Shown here: piece after piece, positions 19,391 to 27,787 of the stretch
How positions within the stretch are numbered: the first letter of the stretch is position 1
Layout of the letters: each line of letters starts with the position of its first letter
Source: Hyphomicrobium sp.
Lineage (GTDB): Bacteria > Pseudomonadota > Alphaproteobacteria > Rhizobiales > Hyphomicrobiaceae
Reading direction: 5' to 3'
Assembly (NCBI RefSeq): GCF_019744875.1
Contig: NZ_JAIETU010000002.1
Coordinates: forward strand, 620,001-684,000
Length of the DNA stretch: 64,000 bases
Made by a program: the position numbers and the translations under genes
The notes under the pieces: generated by a model
Databases searched by the model: none
Told to the model about the DNA's origin: nothing
The model's input: the letters and a program-made list of their open reading frames with translations, nothing else

Positions 19391-19993
19391 TCAGTGCGAC
19401 GACGTGAGACCGGTCGTCGAGCCATCCGGCTTCAGCTCGGCCGCCATGCAGCCCTTGGAGCCCATGCCCCAGCGGACGTGAACGGTCTGGCCCGGGCGAA
19501 GCTCGGTGAAGCCGAAGCGGCGGAGGGTTTCCATATGGACGAAGATGTCCGGGGTGCCCTCACCCTTGGTCAGGAAGCCGAAGCCCCGGACCCTGTTGAA
19601 CCACTTCACGATCACCCGCTCCCAATCGCTCTCTGGTTGCACATGAACGTGCGTCCGCTGAGGAAGGAGCGACGGGTGGATGGCCGTCGATTCGTCCATG
19701 GAGAGGATGTTGAAAGCCTGCATGCCTTTCGGGCGGCGCAGGACCTGGCAGTGGATGCGTGCACCCTCATAAGCGGTCTGATAGCCCCCAGCCCTCAAGC
19801 ACGTCACATGCAAAAGCACGTCGGCGAGGCCGTTGTCGGGCACGATGAAGCCGTATCCCTTGGCAACATCAAACCACTTAATCATGCCGGCGATCTCGAT
19901 TACTTCCAGGCCGCCTGCTTCGAGGCGTTCCAGTTCGCCCGCTTCCAATGCACTGCCGCCCGGAAACTCCGGAGGTAGCTTAGAATCCCCCAT
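19391..19993 (-). CDS. Double cold-shock-domain protein
   Basis: 200 residues from the ATG at 19993, which has GGGG 7 nt upstream; a TTG at 20029 in the same frame would add 12 residues but has no clear site. There are two cold-shock domains: the first at ~22-88 (GMIKWFDVAKGYGFIVPD, with the RNP1-like KGYGFI), the second at ~112-180 (VIVKWFNRVRGFGFLTKG, DIFVHM). They are joined by a ~25-residue linker. This two-domain CspA-like architecture is common in Rhizobiales and binds single-stranded RNA or DNA. The 5' region up to ~20220 is long and AT-rich, as often seen for thermoregulated csp mRNAs. Confidence 0.93.
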   Translation of the reverse strand: MGDSKLPPEFPGGSALEAGELERLEAGGLEVIEIAGMIKWFDVAKGYGFIVPDNGLADVLLHVTCLRAGGYQTAYEGARIHCQVLRRPKGMQAFNILSMDESTAIHPSLLPQRTHVHVQPESDWERVIVKWFNRVRGFGFLTKGEGTPDIFVHMETLRRFGFTELRPGQTVHVRWGMGSKGCMAAELKPDGSTTGLTSSH

Positions 19994-20753
19994 AATAGTA
20001 CCCCGCCTTACTTGGTCTACGTTGAACAACTCATGCGTCTCTCACCGCAAATACAGCGTCAGCCCTCAACATCGGCCGTCTGCGTTTCTGAGACCGGCCA
20101 AGAATATCATTTGGGGCGGTCGAGGCTAGTGTTCGTGTCGTGGGCGGTGTTCTCACGACAGCCCTCTGACATCATGTCCACATGAAACTTGGTCTCTAAA
20201 TATATGAGTTCGTTAACCAATTATTAGTATTCCGGGTTCACGGCAAAAAATCCGGGGCGGTGGAGATCGTTGGGCGGCGAACGCTGTTCAGCGTTCGTTG
20301 AGGTCGCAACACGACGATCTGCCGCCAACTGATTCGCGCCTGGAATGGGCCTCGGATGCGCTTTCTGTCCGTGATCCGCGCGCCCGCCAGACGCGACCGC
20401 AAACGCCCGCCCCCCTGGGGATAACTTCCACGCCCCAGCGCGATCTCGAATTGCGAGCGATCCGATGAACTTGGACGTCCGTGCTGCGGATGTTCTCATT
20501 CTGTCCTGCGTGCTGTTTCTGCAACATTCGGACAATGACGTATCCGGGACGGGTCTGTTCGGCATGCCGCGAGGCGGCGGACAGGGTCCCTCGAAGATCG
20601 CCCGGAGGTTGTAGAGAGCCTGGGCGCCGGCCCTTCCCTATTCTCTTTGCCCGCCATGTCGCTCTTTCTTTACGCGAGTGCGCGGCAGGCCCGGACAGGC
20701 GCAAGATACCGCAGGGCACGGGCCCATCTCAGAATTCCTTTCCGGGAGGATGC
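19994..20753. promoter_or_regulatory. 760-bp intergenic region between csp and cysH
   Basis: I see no convincing gene. The AT-rich part at 20195-20235 is suited to a promoter for the minus-strand cold-shock gene. Open frames on both strands at 20288-20719 and 20481-20830 have poor, arginine-rich compositions and no ribosome-binding sites, except for the short ORF listed separately at 20754. Control of the cysHDN operon is expected within 20700-20870. Confidence 0.4.
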
Positions 20754-20831
20754 ATGGTAGAACAATTTTTCTCTATCAGTCGGGTTTGGGAATGCGATCC
20801 TATTCTTATTTCTTCCCGCCCCTTTATCTAA
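20754..20831 (+). CDS. Possible 25-codon leader ORF upstream of cysH
   Basis: An ATG at 20754 is preceded by GGGAGGATGC, a good Shine-Dalgarno match. The frame encodes 25 residues (starts MVEQFF, ends SSRPFI) and stops at 20831, 40 bp before cysH. It contains a single Cys codon in WECD. It could be a translated leader controlling the sulfate-assimilation operon, or chance. It is too short for compositional tests. Confidence 0.3.
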   Translation: MVEQFFSISRVWECDPILISSRPFI

Positions 20832-20871
20832 GAACCATATTTCACTAACTTCCGGCGATCGGAGGATTTCC

Positions 20872-21702
20872 ATGTCTGAGACACTGATTGGAGCGCGTGC
20901 CGGTGGTGTTGCCGGGGCGGCGACCGGCCTTGAATCGCCCATCCTTGACCCGTCCGTCGGACTGTCCGTCGACGGGCCGGCGCTCGCCGCGCGGCTCGAT
21001 GCGGCGCTCGGCAGCCTGGCGACGCTCGAAGAGCGCCTGATCGCCATTGCCGACGCGATCCCGGGCCGGATCACGTTTTCGACCAGCCTCGGCCTCGAGG
21101 ACCAGGCCGTGCTGCACGCCATCGCGGCGACGGGGCGGGCGTTCGACGTGTTCACGCTCGACACCGGGCGGCATTTTCCGGAGACGCTGGAGACGCTGGA
21201 CGCGAGCGAGCTGCGCTACGGCCTCAACATCCGCGTCATCTTTCCCGACGCCGACGACGTGCAGATGCTCGTCGCGCGCGACGGCATCATGGGCTTTCGC
21301 CAATCGATCGAGGCGCGCAAGGCGTGCTGCGACGTGCGCAAGGTCCGCCCGCTCAACAAGGCGCTTGCGGGCGCCAAGGGCTGGATCACGGGCCTGCGGC
21401 GCGATCAGTCGGCAGGACGCGCCCATGTGCCTTTTGCGGCTTGGGACAACGATCATCAGCTCGTGAAGCTCAATCCGATCGCCGATTGGACGCTGGACGC
21501 TCTCGAAGCCTACATCGAAACGAACGCCATCCCCGTCAACCCGCTGCACGCGCGCGGCTTCCCCTCCATCGGATGCCAGCCGTGCACGCGCGCCATCCGC
21601 CCGGGCGAGGACATCCGCGCCGGCCGCTGGTGGTGGGAGAACGAGGACGGCAAGGAATGCGGGCTGCACAACCGCCCGAAAGCGAAAGAGACGCACGCAT
21701 GA
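20872..21702 (+). CDS. cysH: Assimilatory adenylyl-sulfate (APS) reductase
   Basis: 276 residues. It reduces activated sulfate to sulfite using thioredoxin. The PP-loop region is [14 protein letters not shown], the substrate site is [13 protein letters not shown], and the catalytic Cys263 lies in KECGLH. The pair C152-C153 (KACCDVRK) and C235-x2-C238 (GCQPCTR) give the four [4Fe-4S] ligands that mark the plant/bacterial APS reductase type rather than the iron-free PAPS reductase. This agrees with no cysC kinase domain in the neighbouring CysN. A GGAGG site is 7 bp upstream of the ATG. The stop overlaps the cysD start (ATGA). Confidence 0.96.
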   Translation: MSETLIGARAGGVAGAATGLESPILDPSVGLSVDGPALAARLDAALGSLATLEERLIAIADAIPGRITFSTSLGLEDQAVLHAIAATGRAFDVFTLDTGRHFPETLETLDASELRYGLNIRVIFPDADDVQMLVARDGIMGFRQSIEARKACCDVRKVRPLNKALAGAKGWITGLRRDQSAGRAHVPFAAWDNDHQLVKLNPIADWTLDALEAYIETNAIPVNPLHARGFPSIGCQPCTRAIRPGEDIRAGRWWWENEDGKECGLHNRPKAKETHA

Positions 21703-22604
21703 CGCAAGCCATCTCCCATCTCGACCTGCTCGAAGCGGAAAGCATCCATATTTTCCGCGAGGCAGCAGCGCAGTTCCGCAAGCCGGTGCTGCTCTATTCC
21801 ATCGGCAAGGACTCGACGGTTCTCCTGCACTTAGCGCGCAAGGCGTTCTGGCCGGGCAAGCTGCCGTTTCCGACGCTGCACATCGACACCGGCTGGAAGT
21901 TCCGGGAGATGATCGAGTTTCGCGACAAGACGGCGCGCGATTTCGACCTCGACCTGATCGTGCACACGAACGAAGACGGGCGTGCGAAGGGCATCAATCC
22001 GATCGACTATGCGCCGTCGGTCTACACCGACGTGATGAAGACTGTGCCGCTCAAGCAGGCGCTCGACAAGTATGCCTTCGACGCGGCCTTCGGCGGCGCG
22101 CGCCGTGACGAGGAAGCGAGCCGCGCCAAGGAGCGCGTGTTCTCGTTCCGCGCCGAGGGGCATCGCTGGGATCCGCGCCGGCAGCGGCCCGAAATGTGGC
22201 GACTTCTGAACGGCCGCCTCGGCGCCGGGGAGACGGTGCGCGTATTTCCGCTCTCGAACTGGACCGAACGCGACGTCTGGCGCTACATCCTGCGCGAAAA
22301 GCTCGACGTGGTGCCGCTCTATTTCGCGAAGGAACGGCCCACGATCATCCGCAACGGCCAGCTCCTGATGAAGGACGACGAGCGCCTGACCGTCAAGGCG
22401 GGAGAAGAGATCGTCAACCGGCGCGTGCGCTTCCGCACGCTTGGCTGCTATCCGCTCACGGCCGCAGTTGAATCGGACGCCGACACCATCGAAACCGTGG
22501 TCGCCGAAACGCTCGGCGCGCGCACGTCGGAACGCCAGGGCCGCCTGATCGATCACGACCAGGCAGGCGCCATGGAGAAGAAGAAGCAGGAAGGGTATTT
22601 CTGA
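21699..22604 (+). CDS. cysD: Sulfate adenylyltransferase subunit 2
   Basis: 301 residues. It is the catalytic subunit of ATP sulfurylase, making APS from sulfate and ATP in complex with CysN. The N-terminal PP-loop is in [20 protein letters not shown]; other conserved segments are [32 protein letters not shown] and the C-terminal [11 protein letters not shown]. The frame is open far upstream, but the ATG at 21699 overlaps the cysH stop and begins the conserved [18 protein letters not shown], so this start is secure. The stop overlaps the cysN start (TGATG). Confidence 0.97.
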   Translation: MTQAISHLDLLEAESIHIFREAAAQFRKPVLLYSIGKDSTVLLHLARKAFWPGKLPFPTLHIDTGWKFREMIEFRDKTARDFDLDLIVHTNEDGRAKGINPIDYAPSVYTDVMKTVPLKQALDKYAFDAAFGGARRDEEASRAKERVFSFRAEGHRWDPRRQRPEMWRLLNGRLGAGETVRVFPLSNWTERDVWRYILREKLDVVPLYFAKERPTIIRNGQLLMKDDERLTVKAGEEIVNRRVRFRTLGCYPLTAAVESDADTIETVVAETLGARTSERQGRLIDHDQAGAMEKKKQEGYF

Positions 22605-24160
22605 TGACACGTCCCAATGCCCTTCAGGAGAAGAGCGTGAAGAAGGCCAAGACGCCGCTCAAAGTCGTTGCCGGACAAGAGGCCGACACGCAGCCCGCGC
22701 CCTCCGATCTCGACAAGATCGCGCCTGAGCTTTCGGGCATGCTGCGCGTGCTGACCTGCGGCTCCGTCGACGACGGCAAATCGACGTTGATCGGCCGCCT
22801 GCTCTGGGATGCGACGGACCTCTACGACGACCAGCGCGAAACGCTAAAGCGCGGCAAGACTGTCGATGGCGGCAATCCCGATTTCAGCCTGCTCATGGAC
22901 GGGCTCGTCGCCGAGCGCGAGCAAGGCATCACGATCGACATCGCTTGGCGCTATTTCGATACGGCCTCGCGCCGCATCGTCGTCATCGACAGCCCAGGCC
23001 ACGAGCAGTACACGCGCAACATGGCTTCGGGCGCATCGCACGCCGACGTCGCCATCCTGCTGATCGATGCCCGCCACGGCATCAAGAAGCAGACCCGGCG
23101 CCATGCCGCGATCCTCGATCTCGTCGGCGTGAAGCGCGTCATCCTCGTCGTCAACAAGATGGATTTGGTCGACTGGTCGGAGTCGGCGTTCCGCAAGATC
23201 GAAGCGGATTTCGAGACGTTCTCGTGGCGCTTCGGGTTCTGGGAGGCGACCGCCATCCCGACGGCCGCCGTTTCGGGCGACAACGTCGCCGCCGCGTCGA
23301 CGCACATGCCCTGGTACACGGGGCCGACCCTGCTGCAGCATCTCGAGCAGCTTCCGAGCCGCGTGACGGAGCCGAGCGGCCCGTTCCGCTTCCCGGTGCA
23401 GACTGTGCTGCGCGACAGCCGTAACGATTTCCGCGGGCTCGCGGGCACGGTCAGCGGCGGCAGCGTGCGCGTCGGCGAAACCGTGGTCGATGCGCTCTCG
23501 AAGCGCACGGCGAAGGTGCTGCGCATCGCGACCATGGACGGAGATTTCGACCAGGCGTCGCAAGGCCAGGCCGTCGCGATCCAGCTCGATACCGACATCG
23601 ACGTGGCGCGCGGGGCGGTGCTCTCGAAAGCGGACTCGCGGCCGGTCGTGGCCCGCGTCGTGGATGCGCGCATGGTCTGGCTCAGCGAGACGCCCTACGA
23701 TCCGCGCGGCTCGTACCTCCTGCGCACCGCGACCGACCTCACGCCGGTATCCAATCTCAAGATCCAGGCGCTGCTCGATCTCGAAACGCTGGAAAGCCAT
23801 CCGGCCGAGGCCTGCTCGACCAACGACATCGCCATCGGCGAAATCGCGCTCGCGCGGCCCGCGGCCATCGACACGTTCGGTGAGGCACCTGAAACCGGCA
23901 GCTTCATGCTGGTGGATGCGATCACGGGTGCGTCCATCGCGGGCGGCGTAGTGACGGCGGCGAAGCCGGAAGCGGCGCTGGCTGACGAGAACACGTTCGT
24001 TCTCTCGCGCGCCATGCTGGAACGCGGCCTCAACACCGACCTTCGGGATCTTCCCGGATCGGAAGCGGAGTTCCGCCGCCGCGCCAACGAGGTCGCGCTC
24101 ATCCTGCGGTCGGCCGGCATCAACGTCGAAATCGAGAGCGCGCCGGATTACTCGATCTAG
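22604..24160 (+). CDS. cysN: Sulfate adenylyltransferase subunit 1 (GTPase)
   Basis: 518 residues. It is an EF-Tu-like GTPase that drives APS synthesis by CysD. G1 is GSVDDGKSTLIG, G3 is DSPGHEQYTRNM, G4 is NKMD; beta-barrel domains II and III follow from ~265. There is an extra ~35-residue N-terminal extension before LRVLTCGSVDDGKS. The length ends soon after domain III (~residue 500), so there is no fused CysC APS kinase as found in NodQ-type CysNC proteins. This suits an APS-reductase pathway. It is the last gene of the cysHDN operon. Confidence 0.96.
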   Translation: MTRPNALQEKSVKKAKTPLKVVAGQEADTQPAPSDLDKIAPELSGMLRVLTCGSVDDGKSTLIGRLLWDATDLYDDQRETLKRGKTVDGGNPDFSLLMDGLVAEREQGITIDIAWRYFDTASRRIVVIDSPGHEQYTRNMASGASHADVAILLIDARHGIKKQTRRHAAILDLVGVKRVILVVNKMDLVDWSESAFRKIEADFETFSWRFGFWEATAIPTAAVSGDNVAAASTHMPWYTGPTLLQHLEQLPSRVTEPSGPFRFPVQTVLRDSRNDFRGLAGTVSGGSVRVGETVVDALSKRTAKVLRIATMDGDFDQASQGQAVAIQLDTDIDVARGAVLSKADSRPVVARVVDARMVWLSETPYDPRGSYLLRTATDLTPVSNLKIQALLDLETLESHPAEACSTNDIAIGEIALARPAAIDTFGEAPETGSFMLVDAITGASIAGGVVTAAKPEAALADENTFVLSRAMLERGLNTDLRDLPGSEAEFRRRANEVALILRSAGINVEIESAPDYSI

Positions 24161-24302
24161 CGCAACAGACGCTCGCAGTTGCGAAGCGGCGAGGTGAGAC
24201 ATTCGATCTCAACTCGCCGCGCCAACGGCGAATTTCCCCGTCGTCACAGCAGGTCATCTCTGCTATCGGTGGGCAGCAATAACGGAAACGCTGCCTACCA
24301 TC

Positions 24303-25043
24303 ATGGATGAAATCTTACTCTACGTGGCCATCGGCTTCGTGGCGCAGATGATCGACGGCGCCATCGGCATGGCGTACGGCGTGACGGCGACATCGGTGCT
24401 GCTCAGCACGGGCGTGCCGCCGGCGACGGCCAGCGCGTGCGTGCACGCGGCGGAGACATTCACGACCGGCGCCTCGGGGCTGGCGCACTGGAAGCTCGGC
24501 AACGTCGACCGAAAGCTGCTGTGGCGGCTGGCCGTGCCGGGTGCGATCGGCGGCGCGATCGGGGCGTATGCCCTTTCCGAATTCGACGGCGATACATTGA
24601 AGCCGTACATCGCCGTCTATCTGCTGGCCCTCGGCATCGTCATCATCTGGAAGGCGCTCGTGCGGCGTCCGCTCGAATCTCCGCAACCGCGTTCGGTCGC
24701 CCCGCTCGGATTTTTCGGCGGCCTGCTGGATGCCATCGGCGGCGGCGGATGGGGCCCGATCGTGACCTCGAGCCTGCTCGGCCAGGGCACGACGCCGCGC
24801 TACGCCATCGGCTCAGTCAACCTTGCCGAGTTCTTCGTGACGCTCACCATCTCGACGACGTTCTTTCTCACCATCGGCCTGGGGCTCTGGCCGATCATCA
24901 CCGGGCTCGTGATCGGCGGCGTCATCGCCGCGCCGTTCGCGGCGCTCGCGGCCAAGCACGTGCCCGCCAAGGCGCTGATGCTCGTGGTCGGATGCGTCGT
25001 CATCGTGTTGAGCCTCAACACGATCGTCAAAGCTTTTACGTAA
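24303..25043 (+). CDS. TauE/SafE family sulfite/sulfonate exporter (first of two)
   Basis: 246 residues, almost entirely membrane-embedded with about seven or eight helices. It starts MDEILLYVAIGFVAQMIDGAIGMAYGV. The internal twofold repeat typical of TauE/SafE is seen in MIDGAIGMAYGVTATSVLL and FFGGLLDAIGGGGWGPIVTSSLL. The family exports sulfite or organosulfur compounds. Its position after cysHDN and before cysJ-cysI supports removal of excess sulfite, though cofactor or sulfate import has been suggested for other members. A second, different TauE-like gene follows after 16 bp, presumably in the same operon. Confidence 0.93.
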   Translation: MDEILLYVAIGFVAQMIDGAIGMAYGVTATSVLLSTGVPPATASACVHAAETFTTGASGLAHWKLGNVDRKLLWRLAVPGAIGGAIGAYALSEFDGDTLKPYIAVYLLALGIVIIWKALVRRPLESPQPRSVAPLGFFGGLLDAIGGGGWGPIVTSSLLGQGTTPRYAIGSVNLAEFFVTLTISTTFFLTIGLGLWPIITGLVIGGVIAAPFAALAAKHVPAKALMLVVGCVVIVLSLNTIVKAFT

Positions 25044-25059
25044 CCGGCGAAGTGATCCC

Positions 25060-25857
25060 ATGTTCGATACTTCGCTTCTTTCCCTCTGGCCCATGATCGT
25101 GTGCGGCGGCTTCGGTGTCGGCTTCCTCGTCGGCATGACGGGTGTCGGCGCGGGATCGCTCATGACGCCGTTTCTGATCGCGCATGTGGGCGTGCAGCCC
25201 ACGCTCGCGGTCGGCACCGATCTGCTGTTTGCATCGATCACCAAGGCGTCGGCGGTCGCGCCGCACCACAACTTCGGCAACGTGAACTGGCGCATCGTGC
25301 GCTGGCTCGCGGCCGGAAGCGTGCCCGGGTCGATCGCCATGCTCGGCCTGATCGAGTGGCTCGAGCCCGACCTCGCGACGATGGCGCACGTCATCAAGAG
25401 CGCGCTGGTGGCGGCGCTGGTGCTGAGCTCGCTCGCGATCCTCGTCTACCCGTTCATCACGCGCACGAAAGAGATCGCGGACGGCGAGACGCAGGACGTC
25501 CGCCCCGTTCCGACGCTGTTACTGGGCCTGCTGCTGGGATCGATCGTCACGCTGACGTCGGTGGGCGCGGGGGCCATCGGCGTCGTCGTGCTGACGCTGC
25601 TCTATCCGGCGCTGCGGCCGCGCTACCTGATCGGCACCGACATCGTGCACGCGGTGCCGCTGACGCTGGTCTCGGGGCTCGGCCATCTCGGCATGGGGAA
25701 CACGAACTTCACGCTGCTCGCCATGCTGCTTGCGGGATCGCTCCCCGGTATCGCGATTGGATCGCGCCTCACCGGTCGGCTCCCCGACAAGGCGTTGCGG
25801 TTCGCGCTGGCGGCGATCCTGCTGTTCGCCGCCTATCAGCTCTTCGCGAAGATCTGA
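25060..25857 (+). CDS. TauE/SafE family sulfite/sulfonate exporter (second of two)
   Basis: 265 residues and about eight membrane helices. The repeat motifs are GVGFLVGMTGVGAGSLMTPFLI and LLLGSIVTLTSVGAGAIGVVVL. The two TauE-like proteins are clearly divergent rather than a recent duplication. This one has a loop of charged residues (TRTKEIADGETQDVRP) between its halves. It is followed by a palindromic intergenic element (25875-25935) and faces the convergent cysI gene. Confidence 0.93.
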   Translation: MFDTSLLSLWPMIVCGGFGVGFLVGMTGVGAGSLMTPFLIAHVGVQPTLAVGTDLLFASITKASAVAPHHNFGNVNWRIVRWLAAGSVPGSIAMLGLIEWLEPDLATMAHVIKSALVAALVLSSLAILVYPFITRTKEIADGETQDVRPVPTLLLGLLLGSIVTLTSVGAGAIGVVVLTLLYPALRPRYLIGTDIVHAVPLTLVSGLGHLGMGNTNFTLLAMLLAGSLPGIAIGSRLTGRLPDKALRFALAAILLFAAYQLFAKI

Positions 25858-25874
25858 CCGAGCGTTCTGGCTCC

Positions 25875-25935
25875 TGTCATCCTCGGGCTTGTCCCAGCTG
25901 AGGGCTGGATCCTAGGCACAAGGCCTAGGATGACA
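25875..25935. repeat. Palindromic intergenic element between convergent genes
   Basis: The outer arms TGTCATCCT (25875-25883) and AGGATGACA (25927-25935) are perfectly complementary. Inside lies a second short palindrome around CCTAGG. It sits between the convergent tauE and cysI genes and resembles dispersed repeats seen in Rhizobiales genomes. It may act as a bidirectional transcription barrier. Confidence 0.7.
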
Positions 25936-25965
25936 GACCGTGCGAGCAGCGGACGGTGCGAGCGA

Positions 25966-27681
25966 TCACGCCAGCACGACGTCGCTGTGGAAGGTGTTGC
26001 CGCCGAGCGTCGGCTTGATGATGCCGGCGCGAATGACGAAATCGCCGAAGCGCTCACCCTCGTTGCGCTCTTTCGCATAGCGCAGGAACAACGGCTCCAG
26101 CAGCTCGACGATGCGCGCCTTGCCGACATCCTGGGCGTAGAGCTTGTTGAGACGCGTGCCTTCGTGCGCCGCGCCGAGATACAGGTTGTAGAGCCCGGGC
26201 GAGCGGCCGACGAAGCCGATCTCGGCCATGTAAGGACGGCCGCAGCCGTTCGGGCAGCCCGTCATGCGGATGACGATGTCGTCGTCGCGCAGGCCGGCCT
26301 TGTCGAGCGAGCCTTCGAGGGTCGTGATGAGCTCCGGCAGGAAGCGCTCGCTCTCGGCCAGCGCCAGCGCGCACGTCGGCAGCGCGACGCACGAGATCGA
26401 GTTGCGGCGCAGGCCCGACGACGTTGCGATGTCGATGCCATGCTTCTTGAGCGTGGCCTCGATCTTCGCCTTCTGCTTGGCGCCGGCGTTGCAGATGATG
26501 ATGTTCTGGTTGCCGGTCACGGAGAAGGTGATGCCGCCCGCCTCGGCAATCTCGCGGATCGCGGTGCGCAGGCGCTTGTCGGGCGTATCCTTGATGCGGC
26601 CGTTCTCGATGAACAGGCCAAGGTGCCACTTCTTGTCCGGCCCCTGCTGCCAGCCGAGCGGATCGCCCATGTGCGTGAACTTGAAGGGGCGGGCTTCGCC
26701 GAGCTTGTAGCCCAGCCGGCTCTCGACCTCGGCGCGGTACTTGTCGGCGCCGAAGCGCTCGACGGTGTACTTGAGGCGCGCGTTGGCGCGGTTCTCGCGA
26801 TTGCCCCAGTCGCGCTGCACGAGCATGACCTTTTCAGCGACATCCACAGCCTGCTCGGGCGTGCAGAAGCCGATCACGTCGCCGGTGCGTGGGAACGTGG
26901 CGGTTTCGCCGTGCGTCATGCCCATGCCGCCGCCGATGGAGACGTTCCAGCCCAGGAGCGCGCCGTTGGCGTCGGTGATCGCAATGAAGCCGAGGTCATG
27001 GGCGAACACGTCGCCGTCGTTGACGGGCGGCACAGCGATGACGATCTTGAACTTGCGCGGCAGATAGTGGACGCCGTAGAGCGGCTCCGTGTCCGGCACG
27101 GCGGGACGCGTCATGTCCTCGACCTTTTCGCCTTCGAGCCAGATCTCGTGATAGGCGGTGGTCTTCGGCAACAGATGATCGCTGACCTTGCGCGCGAACT
27201 CGCCTGCGGCCGCATGCGCCTCGGAGAAGAACGGATTGGCGACGCACATGACGTTGCGATTCACGTCGCCGCACGCCGCGATCGTGTCGAGGCAGGCGGA
27301 GTTGATCGCCTGCATGGTGTTGCGCAGGTTCGACTTGATGACGCCGTGATACTGGAACGTGGCGCGCGTCGTCAGACGCAGCGTGCCGTTGGCATAGGTG
27401 CCGGCGATGTCGTCCAGCTTGATCCATTGGTCAGGCGAGACCAGGCCGCCCGGCAGACGCAAGCGGATCATGAAGCTGAAGGCCTTTTCCAGCTTCTTCT
27501 TGGCCCGCTCACCGCGCACGTCGCGGTTGTCCTGCATGTAGGAGCCATGGAACTTGATGAGCTGCGTGTCGTCGTCGACGATGGCGCCGGTTTCGACCTG
27601 GGCCAACCCTTCGGCAATGGTGCCGCGGAGATAATGGCTTTCCTCTTTGAGGAATTCGTTCTTCGAGCGTTTGTCGGTCAT
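25966..27681 (-). CDS. cysI: Sulfite reductase hemoprotein beta-component
   Basis: 571 residues from the ATG at 27681 (MTDKRSKNEFLKEES), the usual CysI start; the open frame further upstream belongs to no gene. It reduces sulfite to sulfide in six one-electron steps on a siroheme-[4Fe-4S] centre. The cluster ligands are visible as C-x5-C (SCVALPTC) and C-x3-C (TGCPNGCGRP), and siroheme-binding arginines lie in LRLTTRATFQYHG. Length and lack of an N-terminal ferredoxin-type insert fit the NADPH-dependent enzyme working with CysJ. It lies downstream of cysJ on the same strand after a 106-bp repetitive spacer. Confidence 0.96.
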   Translation of the reverse strand: MTDKRSKNEFLKEESHYLRGTIAEGLAQVETGAIVDDDTQLIKFHGSYMQDNRDVRGERAKKKLEKAFSFMIRLRLPGGLVSPDQWIKLDDIAGTYANGTLRLTTRATFQYHGVIKSNLRNTMQAINSACLDTIAACGDVNRNVMCVANPFFSEAHAAAGEFARKVSDHLLPKTTAYHEIWLEGEKVEDMTRPAVPDTEPLYGVHYLPRKFKIVIAVPPVNDGDVFAHDLGFIAITDANGALLGWNVSIGGGMGMTHGETATFPRTGDVIGFCTPEQAVDVAEKVMLVQRDWGNRENRANARLKYTVERFGADKYRAEVESRLGYKLGEARPFKFTHMGDPLGWQQGPDKKWHLGLFIENGRIKDTPDKRLRTAIREIAEAGGITFSVTGNQNIIICNAGAKQKAKIEATLKKHGIDIATSSGLRRNSISCVALPTCALALAESERFLPELITTLEGSLDKAGLRDDDIVIRMTGCPNGCGRPYMAEIGFVGRSPGLYNLYLGAAHEGTRLNKLYAQDVGKARIVELLEPLFLRYAKERNEGERFGDFVIRAGIIKPTLGGNTFHSDVVLA

Positions 27682-27787
27682 GGGTGTCTCGGGAGTAGGC
27701 AGAGAGGCAGTCGGCAGTGAGTGAGGCAGCAGGCAACCGGCAGCGAGCGTCAGGAACGTCGGCCGTGTGTTGCCCGCTGTCTGTTGC
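27682..27787 (-). repeat. Repetitive cysJ-cysI spacer rich in TGCC units
   Basis: Read on the minus strand, the spacer has GGCAAC copies in its first half and a run of degenerate CTGCC units (CTGCCGGTTGCC, CTGCCTC, CTGCCGA, CTGCCTA) in its second half. The two parts can pair (GGCAAC with GTTGCC). No gene lies here. The structure could tune relative expression of the two subunits. Confidence 0.55.

Noticed and set aside
20288-20719. A 143-codon minus-strand frame in the csp-cysH gap
   Set aside because: No ribosome-binding site, Arg/Ser-rich composition, and overlapping frames of similar quality on the other strand.
25930-27720. A 596-codon plus-strand open frame opposite cysI
   Set aside because: Antisense shadow of a gene with intact siroheme and cluster motifs.
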